NCBI GenBank assembly: GCA_030019485.1
Contig: JASEEW010000027.1
Location: 1-14,799 of the forward strand
Length of the DNA: 14,799 bases
Source: Thermoplasmatales archaeon
GTDB taxonomy: Archaea; Thermoplasmatota; JASEFT01; JAUWIS01
Reading direction: 5' to 3'
Part shown: piece after piece, positions 9,458-14,799 of the stretch
Layout of the letters: the number at the start of each line of letters is the position of its first letter
Position numbering within the stretch: the first letter of the stretch is position 1
Program-made: the position numbers and the translations under genes
The notes under the pieces: model-generated
The model's database searches: none
Told to the model about the DNA's origin: nothing
The model's input: only the letters and a program-made list of their open reading frames with translations

Positions 9458-9592
9458 ATGGATGATATTGGAAAGATTTGTGAGAAACATGGGCTTGACA
9501 AAAACATTGTTGATGAAATTATAAGCTGCGGTTCAGTAAAGGAAGAAGAGAAAAGGTTAAAAAAGATTAGTTCACTGCTGGAGAAATTATGA
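9458..9592 (+). CDS. 44-aa small protein, translationally coupled to the DndD-like ATPase
   Basis: This short gene starts at ATG 9458 (MDDIGKICEKHGLDKNIVDE...) and its TGA overlaps the next start codon as ATGA at 9589-9592, a typical coupled junction. The peptide is acidic/basic and predicted mostly helical: a short N-terminal helix, GLDKNIVDEII resembling a small helix-turn-helix-like pair, and a charged C-terminal helix ending KKISSLLEKL. It has two cysteines and no signal peptide. I recall small proteins of similar size and pattern (IxxICxKxGLxxxxVxxII) encoded next to archaeal DNA-modification ATPases, but cannot verify this. A partner or adaptor of the ATPase is an inference from coupling. 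A strong ribosome binding site is absent (only GGT close to the start), and the leader from the previous stop is 37 bases. Confidence 0.65.
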   Translation: MDDIGKICEKHGLDKNIVDEIISCGSVKEEEKRLKKISSLLEKL

Positions 9593-11316
9593 AGCTCAAC
9601 AACGTTTGTCTTGAAAACTACAAAATATTCTATGGAAAAAACATCCTGCGATTTGACAACGGTGTTAATGTTATCGAGGGAAAAAACGGGTATGGTAAAA
9701 CCACAATTGTGGATTCGATATTTTTTGCGCTCTACGGAAAAAAAAACGGGGACATAATAAATAATTTTGCGAAAATGAATAATGAAAGATTCTGCAGGGT
9801 AAGCATTGACTTTGAACACAATGGGGATAAATACAATGCTGAAAGGGAGCTATCAGATAATGGGGAAAAATTTTATTTGAAAATCAACAGCAATGAATCA
9901 AACATAAGTGTTGAAAGCATTATTCCGGAAAGGGCTGCATGTTTATCATTTTTTGATGGCGAGTCTATATCAAGTGTTGTTGGTTACATGGAAAACATGG
10001 ATGAAATGCTGGGCGTAGCAGGATTGAAAGCTGTGAAAGAGGATGTTGAAAAACTGAAAAAAAGGCTTGAGCTCACGCTGACAGGTACGGGGAAAATAAA
10101 AAATTTTTTCAGAAAAATGGGCGAGATGAAAGCTGTGAAGAAGCTGGAGGAAAAAGAAAAAAAGATAAAAATGAAAATAAGTCATGAGGAAAAAAGAATA
10201 AATGAAATAGGTTATGAAGTATCTGAATTTAAAAAAATTTTGAAAAAAGAAAAAGAATTGGATAGGGAAGAAAGGGAAAGGGGAAAACTGGAAAAAAGAT
10301 ATAATGAGCTTGTTGATGAGGAAGAAAAATTCAAGGAAAACATGGCTTACATCATTTTAAAAGATGAATTGGAAAAAGCAGTTGAAAACATAAATAAAAA
10401 AAAGGACGAGATGCTAAAGGAGAGGATAAAGCAGGGAAGGATAAACGCGCAGGAGGAACTGCTGACATCAATACTGCACAGCGGCAGATGCATATGCGGC
10501 ACACCTGTTTCAACATCAAACTACGGGAAACATGAAATATCCCTGCTTCTGGAGAACCTGAAGCATGAGGAAGAAAAAATTGGGAAAATAAAAGATTTTT
10601 ACATGAGCTCTGATGATTTGGTCTCAGCATTGGAAAAAGTAAAAGTAAGCATAAATCCTTTGATAATAAAAAATGAAAAGGAAAAAATAGAAATTGTGCT
10701 GAATAAAAAATGTCCTCCATCAAAAATGGACATTGTTTTGAAAAATCTAAATGAAAAAAGGGTTGAGGGAAAAGCAAGGGAGCTCAGAATAGAGGAGCTG
10801 AGGTCTGAGCTTGCTGAAATAAAAGACATGATTGAGGAAAAAAGAGAAAAAATAAAAACAAATAAAAAATGGAAAACACTGAAAAAAATAAAAAATGCTG
10901 AAAGGCTCATTTCAGCACTGGATGAAATCATAGAGGAAACAAAAAGGCTGAAAAAAATAGAAACAGAAAAAAAGGCTTCATCCATCCTCAGAACCGTTAC
11001 AAACAAGCCAAGGGAATACAGGGGGGTTGATGTTGAAAACATGAATATAAAAAACGTGTCCTCAGAACTTTCAGACGGCGAAAAACACGTTCTTGCATTA
11101 TCATTCCTTGGAGGGATAAAAAAGGACATGGTGGTCATAGATATGCCTTTTACGCGCCTTGATAAAACACATAAAAGAAAACTTCTCAAAAAAATCCCAT
11201 CACTTGCAGAGCAGGTTGTGCTGTTGGACACAGACATAGACGAAATAAAAAATTTGACAGAAAATGTTTATCATCTGAGGCATGACCAGGAAAGAAAGGT
11301 TTCGGTGATAACATGA
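9589..11316 (+). CDS. DndD-like SMC/Rad50-type ATPase
   Basis: The 575-aa protein has a split ABC-type ATPase at its two ends and long charged coiled coils between (about 130-285 and 310-470). Walker A is GKNGYGKTT at 31-39; the ABC signature is LSDGEK at 494-499; Walker B is MVVID ending at D518; the D-loop region is PFTRLDKTHKR at 520-530; the H-loop-like segment QVVLLDTDID follows. The pattern ID-x-PF-x-RLD...QVVLL-x-TD is that of DndD, the ATPase of DNA phosphorothioation systems, and the residue after D518 is Met where Rad50 has catalytic Glu, also a DndD trait. C301-I-C303-G near the middle of the coil is a hook-like cysteine pair (CxC, against CxxC in Rad50). It is somewhat short for DndD as I know it (about 650-700 aa). 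The gene overlaps the 44-aa gene by ATGA. A GGAG motif precedes its start. A Rad50-like repair ATPase is the alternative. Confidence 0.8.
   Translation: MKLNNVCLENYKIFYGKNILRFDNGVNVIEGKNGYGKTTIVDSIFFALYGKKNGDIINNFAKMNNERFCRVSIDFEHNGDKYNAERELSDNGEKFYLKINSNESNISVESIIPERAACLSFFDGESISSVVGYMENMDEMLGVAGLKAVKEDVEKLKKRLELTLTGTGKIKNFFRKMGEMKAVKKLEEKEKKIKMKISHEEKRINEIGYEVSEFKKILKKEKELDREERERGKLEKRYNELVDEEEKFKENMAYIILKDELEKAVENINKKKDEMLKERIKQGRINAQEELLTSILHSGRCICGTPVSTSNYGKHEISLLLENLKHEEEKIGKIKDFYMSSDDLVSALEKVKVSINPLIIKNEKEKIEIVLNKKCPPSKMDIVLKNLNEKRVEGKARELRIEELRSELAEIKDMIEEKREKIKTNKKWKTLKKIKNAERLISALDEIIEETKRLKKIETEKKASSILRTVTNKPREYRGVDVENMNIKNVSSELSDGEKHVLALSFLGGIKKDMVVIDMPFTRLDKTHKRKLLKKIPSLAEQVVLLDTDIDEIKNLTENVYHLRHDQERKVSVIT
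11304..11316 (+). repeat. Left copy of 13-bp direct repeat flanking the insert
   Basis: GGTGATAACATGA here is the last 13 bases of the ATPase gene, including its TGA stop. It also reads as a Shine-Dalgarno site (GGTGAT), 3-base spacer and ATG overlapping the stop, so an ATGA junction with a following gene existed or still exists here. The identical 13-mer recurs at 11521-11533. I read the pair as a target-site duplication. Confidence 0.7.
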
Positions 11317-11520
11317 AAGTAGTTAGGGATCAGGGGTTAGTAGTCAGGGAAACATCTTCCCTAGCCCCTAACTACTTGCCCCAAACTTCCCACAAACTCC
11401 CCAGCATAGCAGACACAAAAACTGTTGCAACTCAGAAACTGGGGGAGTTTGCAGCCTCAATGACACTCAAATCGTTGCGACTAGTCAACTGGGAAGTTTG
11501 CCCCTAACTACTAATACATG
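11317..11520. mobile_element. ~204-bp MITE/REP-like inverted-repeat element
   Basis: The stretch lies between the two 13-bp repeats and is unlike its A-rich neighbours, with C-, G- and T-rich runs. Near its ends are 11-bp inverted repeats, AGTAGTTAGGG (11318-11328) and CCCTAACTACT (11502-11512). A third copy makes a 12-bp perfect palindrome partner: 11317-11328 with 11366-11377, enclosing the hairpin AGGGAA-ACATC-TTCCCT (11346-11362). Inside are CAAACTTCCCA (11382-11392) and CAAACTCCCCAG (11393-11404), with reverse complements at 11490-11500 (exact) and 11439-11451 (one extra base), and imperfect direct repeats starting GTTGC-ACT at 11424 and 11474. No transposase is encoded, so it would need one in trans. 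The left half has an open frame from the relic ATG (11313-11507, 64 codons), which I treat as repeat sequence and not a conserved gene. Confidence 0.65.
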
Positions 11521-11533
11521 GGTGATAACATGA
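11521..11533 (+). repeat. Right copy of 13-bp direct repeat; re-created Shine-Dalgarno and start
   Basis: GGTGATAACATGA matches 11304-11316 exactly. It supplies GGTGAT at 11521-11526, a 3-base spacer and the ATG at 11530 of the following gene. It therefore decides the start at 11530 over the in-frame ATG at 11518, which would place the ribosome binding site inside the coding region. Confidence 0.7.
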
Positions 11534-11865
11534 TATTAAACATAAATAAAGAATTAAACAACAAAATAGACAGGCTTGTTGAAAAAAATGTTTTCAAATC
11601 AAAAAAGCAGGCAGTGGAAATCGCGTGCGCGTTCGGCATCATAACGGATGAGAAAAAAAACCCTGAGGAAACGGTTAAAGTTGATGTAAAAAATTTTGAT
11701 GAGCACAAAATCCTGAGCATTATCGCAGCAGATAAAAACAATCTCAGAACAAAGGAAGAGGTTGTTCCAGAGCTGGAAAAATATGTTGAAGCAGGAAGCA
11801 TTATTATAACAGATGATTTTGATTTTTATGATGCATATGAGAAGGCGATGGAGATGCGCTTCTGA
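11530..11865 (+). CDS. 111-aa Dnd-associated-type protein (RHH-like N-terminus)
   Basis: The start at 11530 follows a full GGTGAT site. About residues 1-36 (LNINKELNNKIDRLV...VFKSKKQAVEIACAFGI) have a ribbon-helix-helix-like look: a short strand, then two helices. The rest contains FDEHKILSIIAAD and ends near LEKYVEAGSIIITDDF, then an acidic/aromatic tail. The order 'VFxSKxxAVxxAxAxGI ... FDxxxILxIIA ... LEKYVxAGxII' recalls small proteins encoded with DNA phosphorothioation (dnd) genes, including the family I know as dnd system-associated protein 4, but this is memory and not a search. DndE is another small RHH-like protein found just after dndD, and the size is similar, though its sequence hallmarks (GLxPNxLxR) are missing. 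The likely original position was directly coupled to the ATPase gene before the insert arrived. Confidence 0.6.
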   Translation: MILNINKELNNKIDRLVEKNVFKSKKQAVEIACAFGIITDEKKNPEETVKVDVKNFDEHKILSIIAADKNNLRTKEEVVPELEKYVEAGSIIITDDFDFYDAYEKAMEMRF

Positions 11866-11867
11866 GA

Positions 11868-11957
11868 GTGAAGAAAAACCATTTTGAAAAACGAGGCATC
11901 AGGCAGATTCGATACTACGCTATGCTGAGTTCTATTCTATTGGCGTCTTTTACTTGA
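11868..11957 (+). pseudogene. Possible truncated start of a fourth operon gene
   Basis: A GTG-started frame opens two bases after the preceding stop and reads 29 codons (KKNHFEKRGIRQIRYYAML...) before TGA at 11955, running 43 bases into the 3' end of the opposing antitoxin gene. The first ~20 residues look protein-like, and the tight spacing fits an operon gene. The end falls where the toxin-antitoxin locus begins, so it could be a gene cut off by arrival of that locus. It may equally be a chance frame; I do not recognise it. Confidence 0.25.
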
Positions 11958-12238
11958 ATATTTAGTGACATACCTATTTTAAGTCGGAGAGCCTTCACAA
12001 GTTTAGCCGGTAATCTCACTGAATATGAATTTCCGACTTTTGAAACTTTTCCAACCAAGCCCTCTTTTTTAAGCATATTTACAGTAAGTATAGGTTCAAT
12101 ATCATCGGGATGGAAATATTTCTCGCCGCATTTACAGCTCCAACCACGTACTCTCATACCATCTACCATAAAATGATCCGGTGCTGCCCACTTGCCGCAA
12201 TGGCACTTCAATTTGTCTTTTGGATTTAACTTTTTCAT
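11915..12238 (-). CDS. Antitoxin: zinc-finger plus AbrB/SpoVT DNA-binding domain
   Basis: The 107-aa product starts at ATG 12238, one base after the toxin stop (TGA-T-ATG), with GGGGGAT just upstream inside the toxin gene; an in-frame ATG at 12253 would overlap the toxin and lacks such a site. The N-terminal half has a small zinc-binding pattern C12-x-C14-G ... C35-x-C37-G, reminiscent of YgiT/MqsA-type fingers though with CxC where those have CxxC. About residues 61-107 (GLVGKVSKVGNSYSVRLPAKLVKAL...) are a swapped-hairpin AbrB/MazE domain with the usual KVGNSxxVRLP signature. The role inferred is to neutralise the upstream toxin and repress their shared promoter. Toxin-first gene order is reversed from most pairs but usual for this toxin type. 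Confidence 0.8.
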   Translation of the reverse strand: MKKLNPKDKLKCHCGKWAAPDHFMVDGMRVRGWSCKCGEKYFHPDDIEPILTVNMLKKEGLVGKVSKVGNSYSVRLPAKLVKALRLKIGMSLNIQVKDANRIELSIA

Positions 12239-12239
12239 A

Positions 12240-12497
12240 TCAATCCCCCACATGAGTTATTAACCATACCTCAGTGTCGGTTGAATATTGATACGATTCA
12301 ACCGCTACTACTTTTATGTACCTGCCCTTCAGCGTGGAACATTTTACAATAGTCCCTTTCTTTCTCTTCGCTTTGGGGTCATCATAGCCAGTTTCGAGGA
12401 TGTCAAGCACTTTCTCCAAGTTTATGCCGATAGATACCATTTCCTTAGTTGCGGTTTTGGTTGAAACTATATGCCTTCCACGCCATATCAGATACAT
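12240..12497 (-). CDS. RelE/DUF4258-like toxin
   Basis: The 85-aa basic protein begins MYLIWRGRHIVSTKTA and contains an N-terminal helix (NLEKVLDILETG), a Lys-rich turn (KAKRKKG) and a strand-rich end (RYIKVVAVESYQY...EVWLITHVG). This layout (His-containing strand, helix, then KVV...WLIT) is that of the DUF4258 group of RelE-superfamily mRNA-targeting toxins. His9 and the C-terminal His are candidate active residues. It is the first gene of a two-gene operon with the AbrB antitoxin, one base between them. A TATA-like TTTAAA about 28 bases upstream suggests a leaderless transcript. The assignment rests on pattern and on the partner, so the function is inferred. Confidence 0.7.
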   Translation of the reverse strand: MYLIWRGRHIVSTKTATKEMVSIGINLEKVLDILETGYDDPKAKRKKGTIVKCSTLKGRYIKVVAVESYQYSTDTEVWLITHVGD

Positions 12498-12499
12498 TC

Positions 12500-12509
12500 T
12501 GTATATACA
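12500..12509. promoter_or_regulatory. Palindromic candidate operator of the toxin-antitoxin operon
   Basis: TGTATATACA is a perfect 10-bp palindrome beginning two bases upstream of the toxin start codon, between it and the TATA-like box. ATACAT occurs twice (12492-12497 and 12505-12510) at 13-base spacing. The site is well placed for autorepression by the AbrB-domain antitoxin. Confidence 0.45.
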
Positions 12510-12521
12510 TAGTGTTATAAC

Positions 12522-12530
12522 AATTTAAAC
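12522..12530 (-). promoter_or_regulatory. TATA box of the toxin-antitoxin operon
   Basis: On the minus strand the sequence reads GTTTAAATT, centred about 28-29 bases before the toxin ATG at 12497. That is the distance expected for an archaeal TATA box whose transcript begins at the start codon. Confidence 0.5.
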
Positions 12531-12620
12531 CTTTTGCTTAATAACAGTGATACAACCTCGGGCTGAAATTCCAAGACATCTTTTTTGTATACGCAATTTT
12601 TCATATTTTTGAATGATGAG

Positions 12621-13223
12621 TTAATTTCCAAACTCAATCATTGACTTTTTCCAAATACCGTAGTTCGTTATTCTTGTGTTTCCTGAATATCTTATCACAC
12701 AAGTTTCATTGGAAGAGTTACGATTTTGATACACATCCTCGAAATCATAAGTATAATTAATAGATGTGCCAGGTGACAATAAATATGTATCATTAATATA
12801 CACTTCAAAGTTTTCAGTTATTGTGATTGTGATGTTAAAATATGTATTTCCCATAGAGATTTTTTCTGTTTTAAAAAAAGGCAAATCGTTAATGTAAGTC
12901 AATCCAGTAGCTCCGCCAGTTTTCATTATACCACCGGCTAATTCTCCTGAACCGTAAACCAATTTAAAATTTTCTTGCTCGGAGCCCATATAATGATGAA
13001 GTGTTTTATTTCCTTCATCAATTGAGTATGTCGGAAAATCAATACACAATGTCCCATCTGTATAGTTTCCTGAGACTAATGCCGTTCCAGTATGTGCAAT
13101 TGTTTCAACAAGAAGGTATGTTTCCTCTTCTTTTTCCTTCTCACCAAATTTTATGCAGCCACTACTAAAAATAACTAGTAGCAGTATCGCACATACCCCA
13201 ATTGCTACTATCTCTTTCTTCAT
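12621..13223 (-). CDS. Small secreted lipoprotein of unknown function
   Basis: The 200-aa product has a basic start (MKKE), a hydrophobic stretch (IVAIGVCAILLLVIF) and a lipobox SSGC with Cys23, so it should be exported and lipid-anchored at the outer face of the membrane. A Lys/Glu linker (GEKEKEEE) follows, then a strand-rich domain with at least six N-x-S/T sequons (for example NYT, NKT, NIT, NDT, NSS, NET). GGCGGT lies a few bases ahead of the ATG as ribosome binding site. I recognise no catalytic motif or family. It is divergent from the RNA-binding gene at 13374, with 150 bases between them. Confidence 0.75.
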   Translation of the reverse strand: MKKEIVAIGVCAILLLVIFSSGCIKFGEKEKEEETYLLVETIAHTGTALVSGNYTDGTLCIDFPTYSIDEGNKTLHHYMGSEQENFKLVYGSGELAGGIMKTGGATGLTYINDLPFFKTEKISMGNTYFNITITITENFEVYINDTYLLSPGTSINYTYDFEDVYQNRNSSNETCVIRYSGNTRITNYGIWKKSMIEFGN

Positions 13224-13338
13224 ATTTACCGCCTTTTGTTTTTTCTATTTCTAAGTGACACCCCTCACCAAGGCACGGGGCATCCTGTGTTTTCAGTATT
13301 GTTTCTCAGATTGATAAAACTTGTCTATTTGTGTAACA

Positions 13339-13350
13339 ATAAAATTTTAT
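13339..13350 (+). promoter_or_regulatory. TATA box of the COG1325 gene
   Basis: ATAAAATTTTAT is a perfect 12-bp palindrome, with the TATA-like TTTTATATT just overlapping, about 25-28 bases before ATG 13374. This indicates a leaderless transcript. Being palindromic, it might also serve the divergent lipoprotein gene, although that start is 115 bases away. Confidence 0.5.
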
Positions 13351-13373
13351 ATTCTACACGCTTATATGCAAAT

Positions 13374-13796
13374 ATGACTTTTCATTACATAAACTTCAGG
13401 ACATATTCCCATGCAACGGAAAATGAAAAGAGTGTGGAGGAGGCATTAAGATTTGTTTCCGGTACAGATAAGATTGAGAAAAGAACAGCAGAGGGATATC
13501 ATGGGAATCCTATTATTATCATGGAAGCAAAACTTAAAAAATCCAGGGAGGCAAAGGTTTTCTTTTCAGGGTTAAAACAGCAGGGGCTGGTGGGGAAAAT
13601 CCTGGATGAACTCGAAGACAGAATAGATGAGGATTGCAGTTTTTATCTCAGGTTTGACAAGCAGAAAGCGTTTGACAAAAAATACGAACTCGTGAAGCAT
13701 GATGATATAATACTGGTAAAAGGAAAAATCAAATGTTTTCCCCCTGGTAAAGGCAGTGCAGTCAAAAGTATGAAGGATTTTTTGGAAAATTTATAA
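13374..13796 (+). CDS. COG1325-type RNA-binding protein (exosome-associated family)
   Basis: The 140-aa protein is typical in length for this archaeal family. It starts MTFHYINFRTYSHATEN and carries the family hallmarks: HATE-x-E near the N-terminus, GYHGNPIIIMEA in the middle, and RIDEDCSFYLRFDKQKAF, then a strand-rich end with KCFPPGKGSA. The family is described as an exosome-related RNA-binding protein; the exact role in the cell is not well established to my knowledge. Start: the frame is open further upstream to 13236, but those residues (MFFLFLSDTPHQ...) look non-coding, and the TATA box 25 bases ahead of ATG 13374 points to a leaderless start. The next gene follows at 25 bases, with its own TATA box overlapping this stop. 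Confidence 0.88.
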   Translation: MTFHYINFRTYSHATENEKSVEEALRFVSGTDKIEKRTAEGYHGNPIIIMEAKLKKSREAKVFFSGLKQQGLVGKILDELEDRIDEDCSFYLRFDKQKAFDKKYELVKHDDIILVKGKIKCFPPGKGSAVKSMKDFLENL

Positions 13797-13799
13797 TAG
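13790..13799 (+). promoter_or_regulatory. TATA box of the Lys-rich HhH-like gene
   Basis: TTTATAATAG overlaps the stop codon of the COG1325 gene and is centred about 27 bases before ATG 13822, giving a likely leaderless transcript independent of, or in addition to, readthrough from upstream. Confidence 0.45.
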
Positions 13800-13821
13800 T
13801 TGTAAAACATATCCATATGTT

Positions 13822-14532
13822 ATGCCAAGAAAAATTGAGAAAATATATTCGGGTGACAGGATTGTTAGGATAAGGATACTTCCAAAAGTGAAAAGGGAAG
13901 TTGAAAAAATTGAAAGAAGAGGGGAAGAAGTAAAAAAGGAGATTGTGGAAGCTGGTAAAGAAATAAAGGAAGCCACAGCAGAAACAGTTGAAAAGGCTGA
14001 GGAGAAAATTGCTGAAGTAAAGGAAAAAATAGAGATGACGGTTGATGAGGCGGTTACTGTTTTCACAAAAATTCCGACTATAACAAAGGAAAAAGCAACC
14101 TCGTTGTACAATGCAGGATACAACTCGTTAAGCGGGTTAGCCAGAGCCCCTGCTGAAAAACTCTTGACAATCAAAAACATTACCCTGGAAAATGTGAAAA
14201 ACATAAAAAAAGAGCTGAAAGGTTTTTATGAGGAAGAGGTAAAACCCCGGGTGGAAAAAATTGAAAAAACCCCTGCTGAGAAATCAATCACATGGATAGA
14301 GGATGTTACAAAAAAGGCAATATCTGTTGGAAAAGATGTATCAAAAAAGGCAGTCTCAGGTGCTGTTATCGCCAAGGATAAGATATCAAAAACATACAAG
14401 AAACTTGCGACACCTGAAAAGCCAAAACTTGTGGAAAAAAAGGTGAAAATAAAATCAAAAAAGAAAAAAGTGAAAACGGTGCAGAAAAAGAAAACGGTAA
14501 AGCCTGTAAAAAGGAAAAAAACAAAAAAGTAA
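13822..14532 (+). CDS. Lys-rich protein: coiled coil, degenerate tandem HhH, basic tail
   Basis: The 236-aa product divides as follows. Residues about 15-73 are a charged helix (VKREVEKIERRGEEVKKEI...) likely to form a coiled coil. Residues about 81-128 (IPTITKEKATSLYNAGYNSLSGLARAPAEKLLTIKNIT...) align by eye with the tandem helix-hairpin-helix pattern of archaeal repair proteins (LPGIGxxTAxxLxxAGYxSLxxLAxAxxExLxxIxGIG), but both hairpins lose their glycines: IPTIT and IKNIT. Residues about 145-190 form an amphipathic repeat (DVTKKAISVGKDVSKKAVSG). The last 45 residues are mostly Lys, like a histone H1 tail. There is no signal peptide. A nucleic-acid-binding or nucleoid-associated role is inferred from the basic tail. 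No GGTGAT-type ribosome site precedes the ATG, in keeping with the TATA box at 13790. Confidence 0.72.
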   Translation: MPRKIEKIYSGDRIVRIRILPKVKREVEKIERRGEEVKKEIVEAGKEIKEATAETVEKAEEKIAEVKEKIEMTVDEAVTVFTKIPTITKEKATSLYNAGYNSLSGLARAPAEKLLTIKNITLENVKNIKKELKGFYEEEVKPRVEKIEKTPAEKSITWIEDVTKKAISVGKDVSKKAVSGAVIAKDKISKTYKKLATPEKPKLVEKKVKIKSKKKKVKTVQKKKTVKPVKRKKTKK

Positions 14533-14571
14533 ATCAACCACTGCTTGGCTCATAAGGGCTGGACACAACCA

Positions 14572-14793
14572 CTAAACAATTTTACCATTCATCCTGCTAT
14601 GAACTGTTACCTTTACATTATACTCTAGTGCTAATGCCTCTCCTCTGTAAAAACCCATGCTAACATAAATGCTCCCTGCCTCCCTTATCCCTTGATCATC
14701 CAAGTTTATCCTGATTTTTTCAACACCCCCGGTTATTTCTTTTCTCTGCTCTTCCTCTAACCCGAGTTTACGACTTATTGAATTTTTCCGTCG
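14572..14793 (-). pseudogene. 3' remnant of an unrecognised minus-strand gene, interrupted near the window edge
   Basis: On the minus strand a frame of 73 codons runs to TAG at 14572-14574 with protein-like content: RKLGLEEEQRKEI, EKIRINLDD, then GSIYVSMGFYRGEALALEYN and VKVTVHSRMNG. In the same frame TAA stands at 14794-14796, and no ATG occurs before SMGF, so the gene has either lost its start by a nonsense or frameshift change (an A5 run lies at 14784-14788) or uses a rare start. I do not recognise the family. It faces the Lys-rich gene tail to tail; between 14533 and 14571 I see nothing definite. Confidence 0.4.
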
Positions 14794-14799
14794 TTATCC

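Noticed and set aside
10352..11237. Minus-strand ORFs of 141 and 212 codons under the ATPase gene
   Set aside because: They are Phe/Ser/Leu-rich antisense of Lys/Glu-rich coiled coils, with no motif or ribosome site.
11382..11500. CRISPR-like array
   Set aside because: The repeats are short, imperfect, of both orientations and irregularly spaced, so they fit an inverted-repeat element.
11313..11507. 64-codon ORF as an independent protein gene
   Set aside because: Its whole length lies in the inverted-repeat element, its start is the relic junction ATG, and its residues have no protein-like pattern; reported only as a possible bridge.
13260..13300. Possible GC-rich terminator hairpin (CCCC...GGGG) in the divergent intergenic region
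   Set aside because: Only four pairs over a 12-base loop, and no gene ends there on either strand.
13236..13373. 46-residue N-terminal extension of the COG1325 gene
   Set aside because: The family starts at about MTFHYI, and a TATA box lies inside the extension.

Overview
The window looks like euryarchaeal chromosome. The evidence is a C-terminal PGF plus transmembrane plus basic tail (the archaeosortase/PGF-CTERM sorting pattern), a gene of the archaeal COG1325 exosome-associated RNA-binding family, AT-rich TATA boxes about 25-28 bases ahead of start codons (leaderless transcripts) beside other starts with the archaeal Shine-Dalgarno GGTGAT, and large secreted proteins rich in N-glycosylation sequons. 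I cannot fix the lineage below that level.

Left half (1-9420): two very large surface/secreted proteins on the + strand. The first enters from outside the window. It carries FG-GAP/VCBS repeats, a transglutaminase-like cysteine domain, Ig-like domains with a seven-bladed propeller apparently inserted into one of them, and a PGF-CTERM-type anchor. The second (5728-9420) is a gingipain-type (C25) peptidase with propeptide, a Rossmann/GATase1-like domain, a CARDB domain and two C-terminal 'GWN' repeats. Between them, directly ahead of the peptidase ribosome binding site, lies a ~105-base segment that folds on paper into a perfect three-way junction, a candidate cis-regulatory RNA.

Middle (9458-11865): a + strand operon of a 44-codon small protein, a DndD-like SMC/Rad50-type ATPase and a 111-aa protein resembling proteins that accompany DNA phosphorothioation (Dnd) systems. 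The first two genes share an ATGA overlap. The last two are separated by a ~204-bp inverted-repeat-rich insert bounded by an exact 13-bp direct repeat. That repeat contains the Shine-Dalgarno site and start codon of the third gene, so the insertion appears to have split an ancestral ATGA junction and re-created the start signal. No DndC-type sulfurtransferase is visible, so this is either an incomplete or a different Dnd-related module.

Right part: a minus-strand toxin-antitoxin pair (RelE/DUF4258-like toxin, zinc-finger plus AbrB antitoxin) with a palindrome at its promoter, a minus-strand lipoprotein, then on the + strand a COG1325 RNA-binding protein and a lysine-rich coiled-coil/HhH-like protein, each with a leaderless-type promoter. 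The last 267 bases hold the 3' remnant of a minus-strand reading frame that is interrupted near the window edge.
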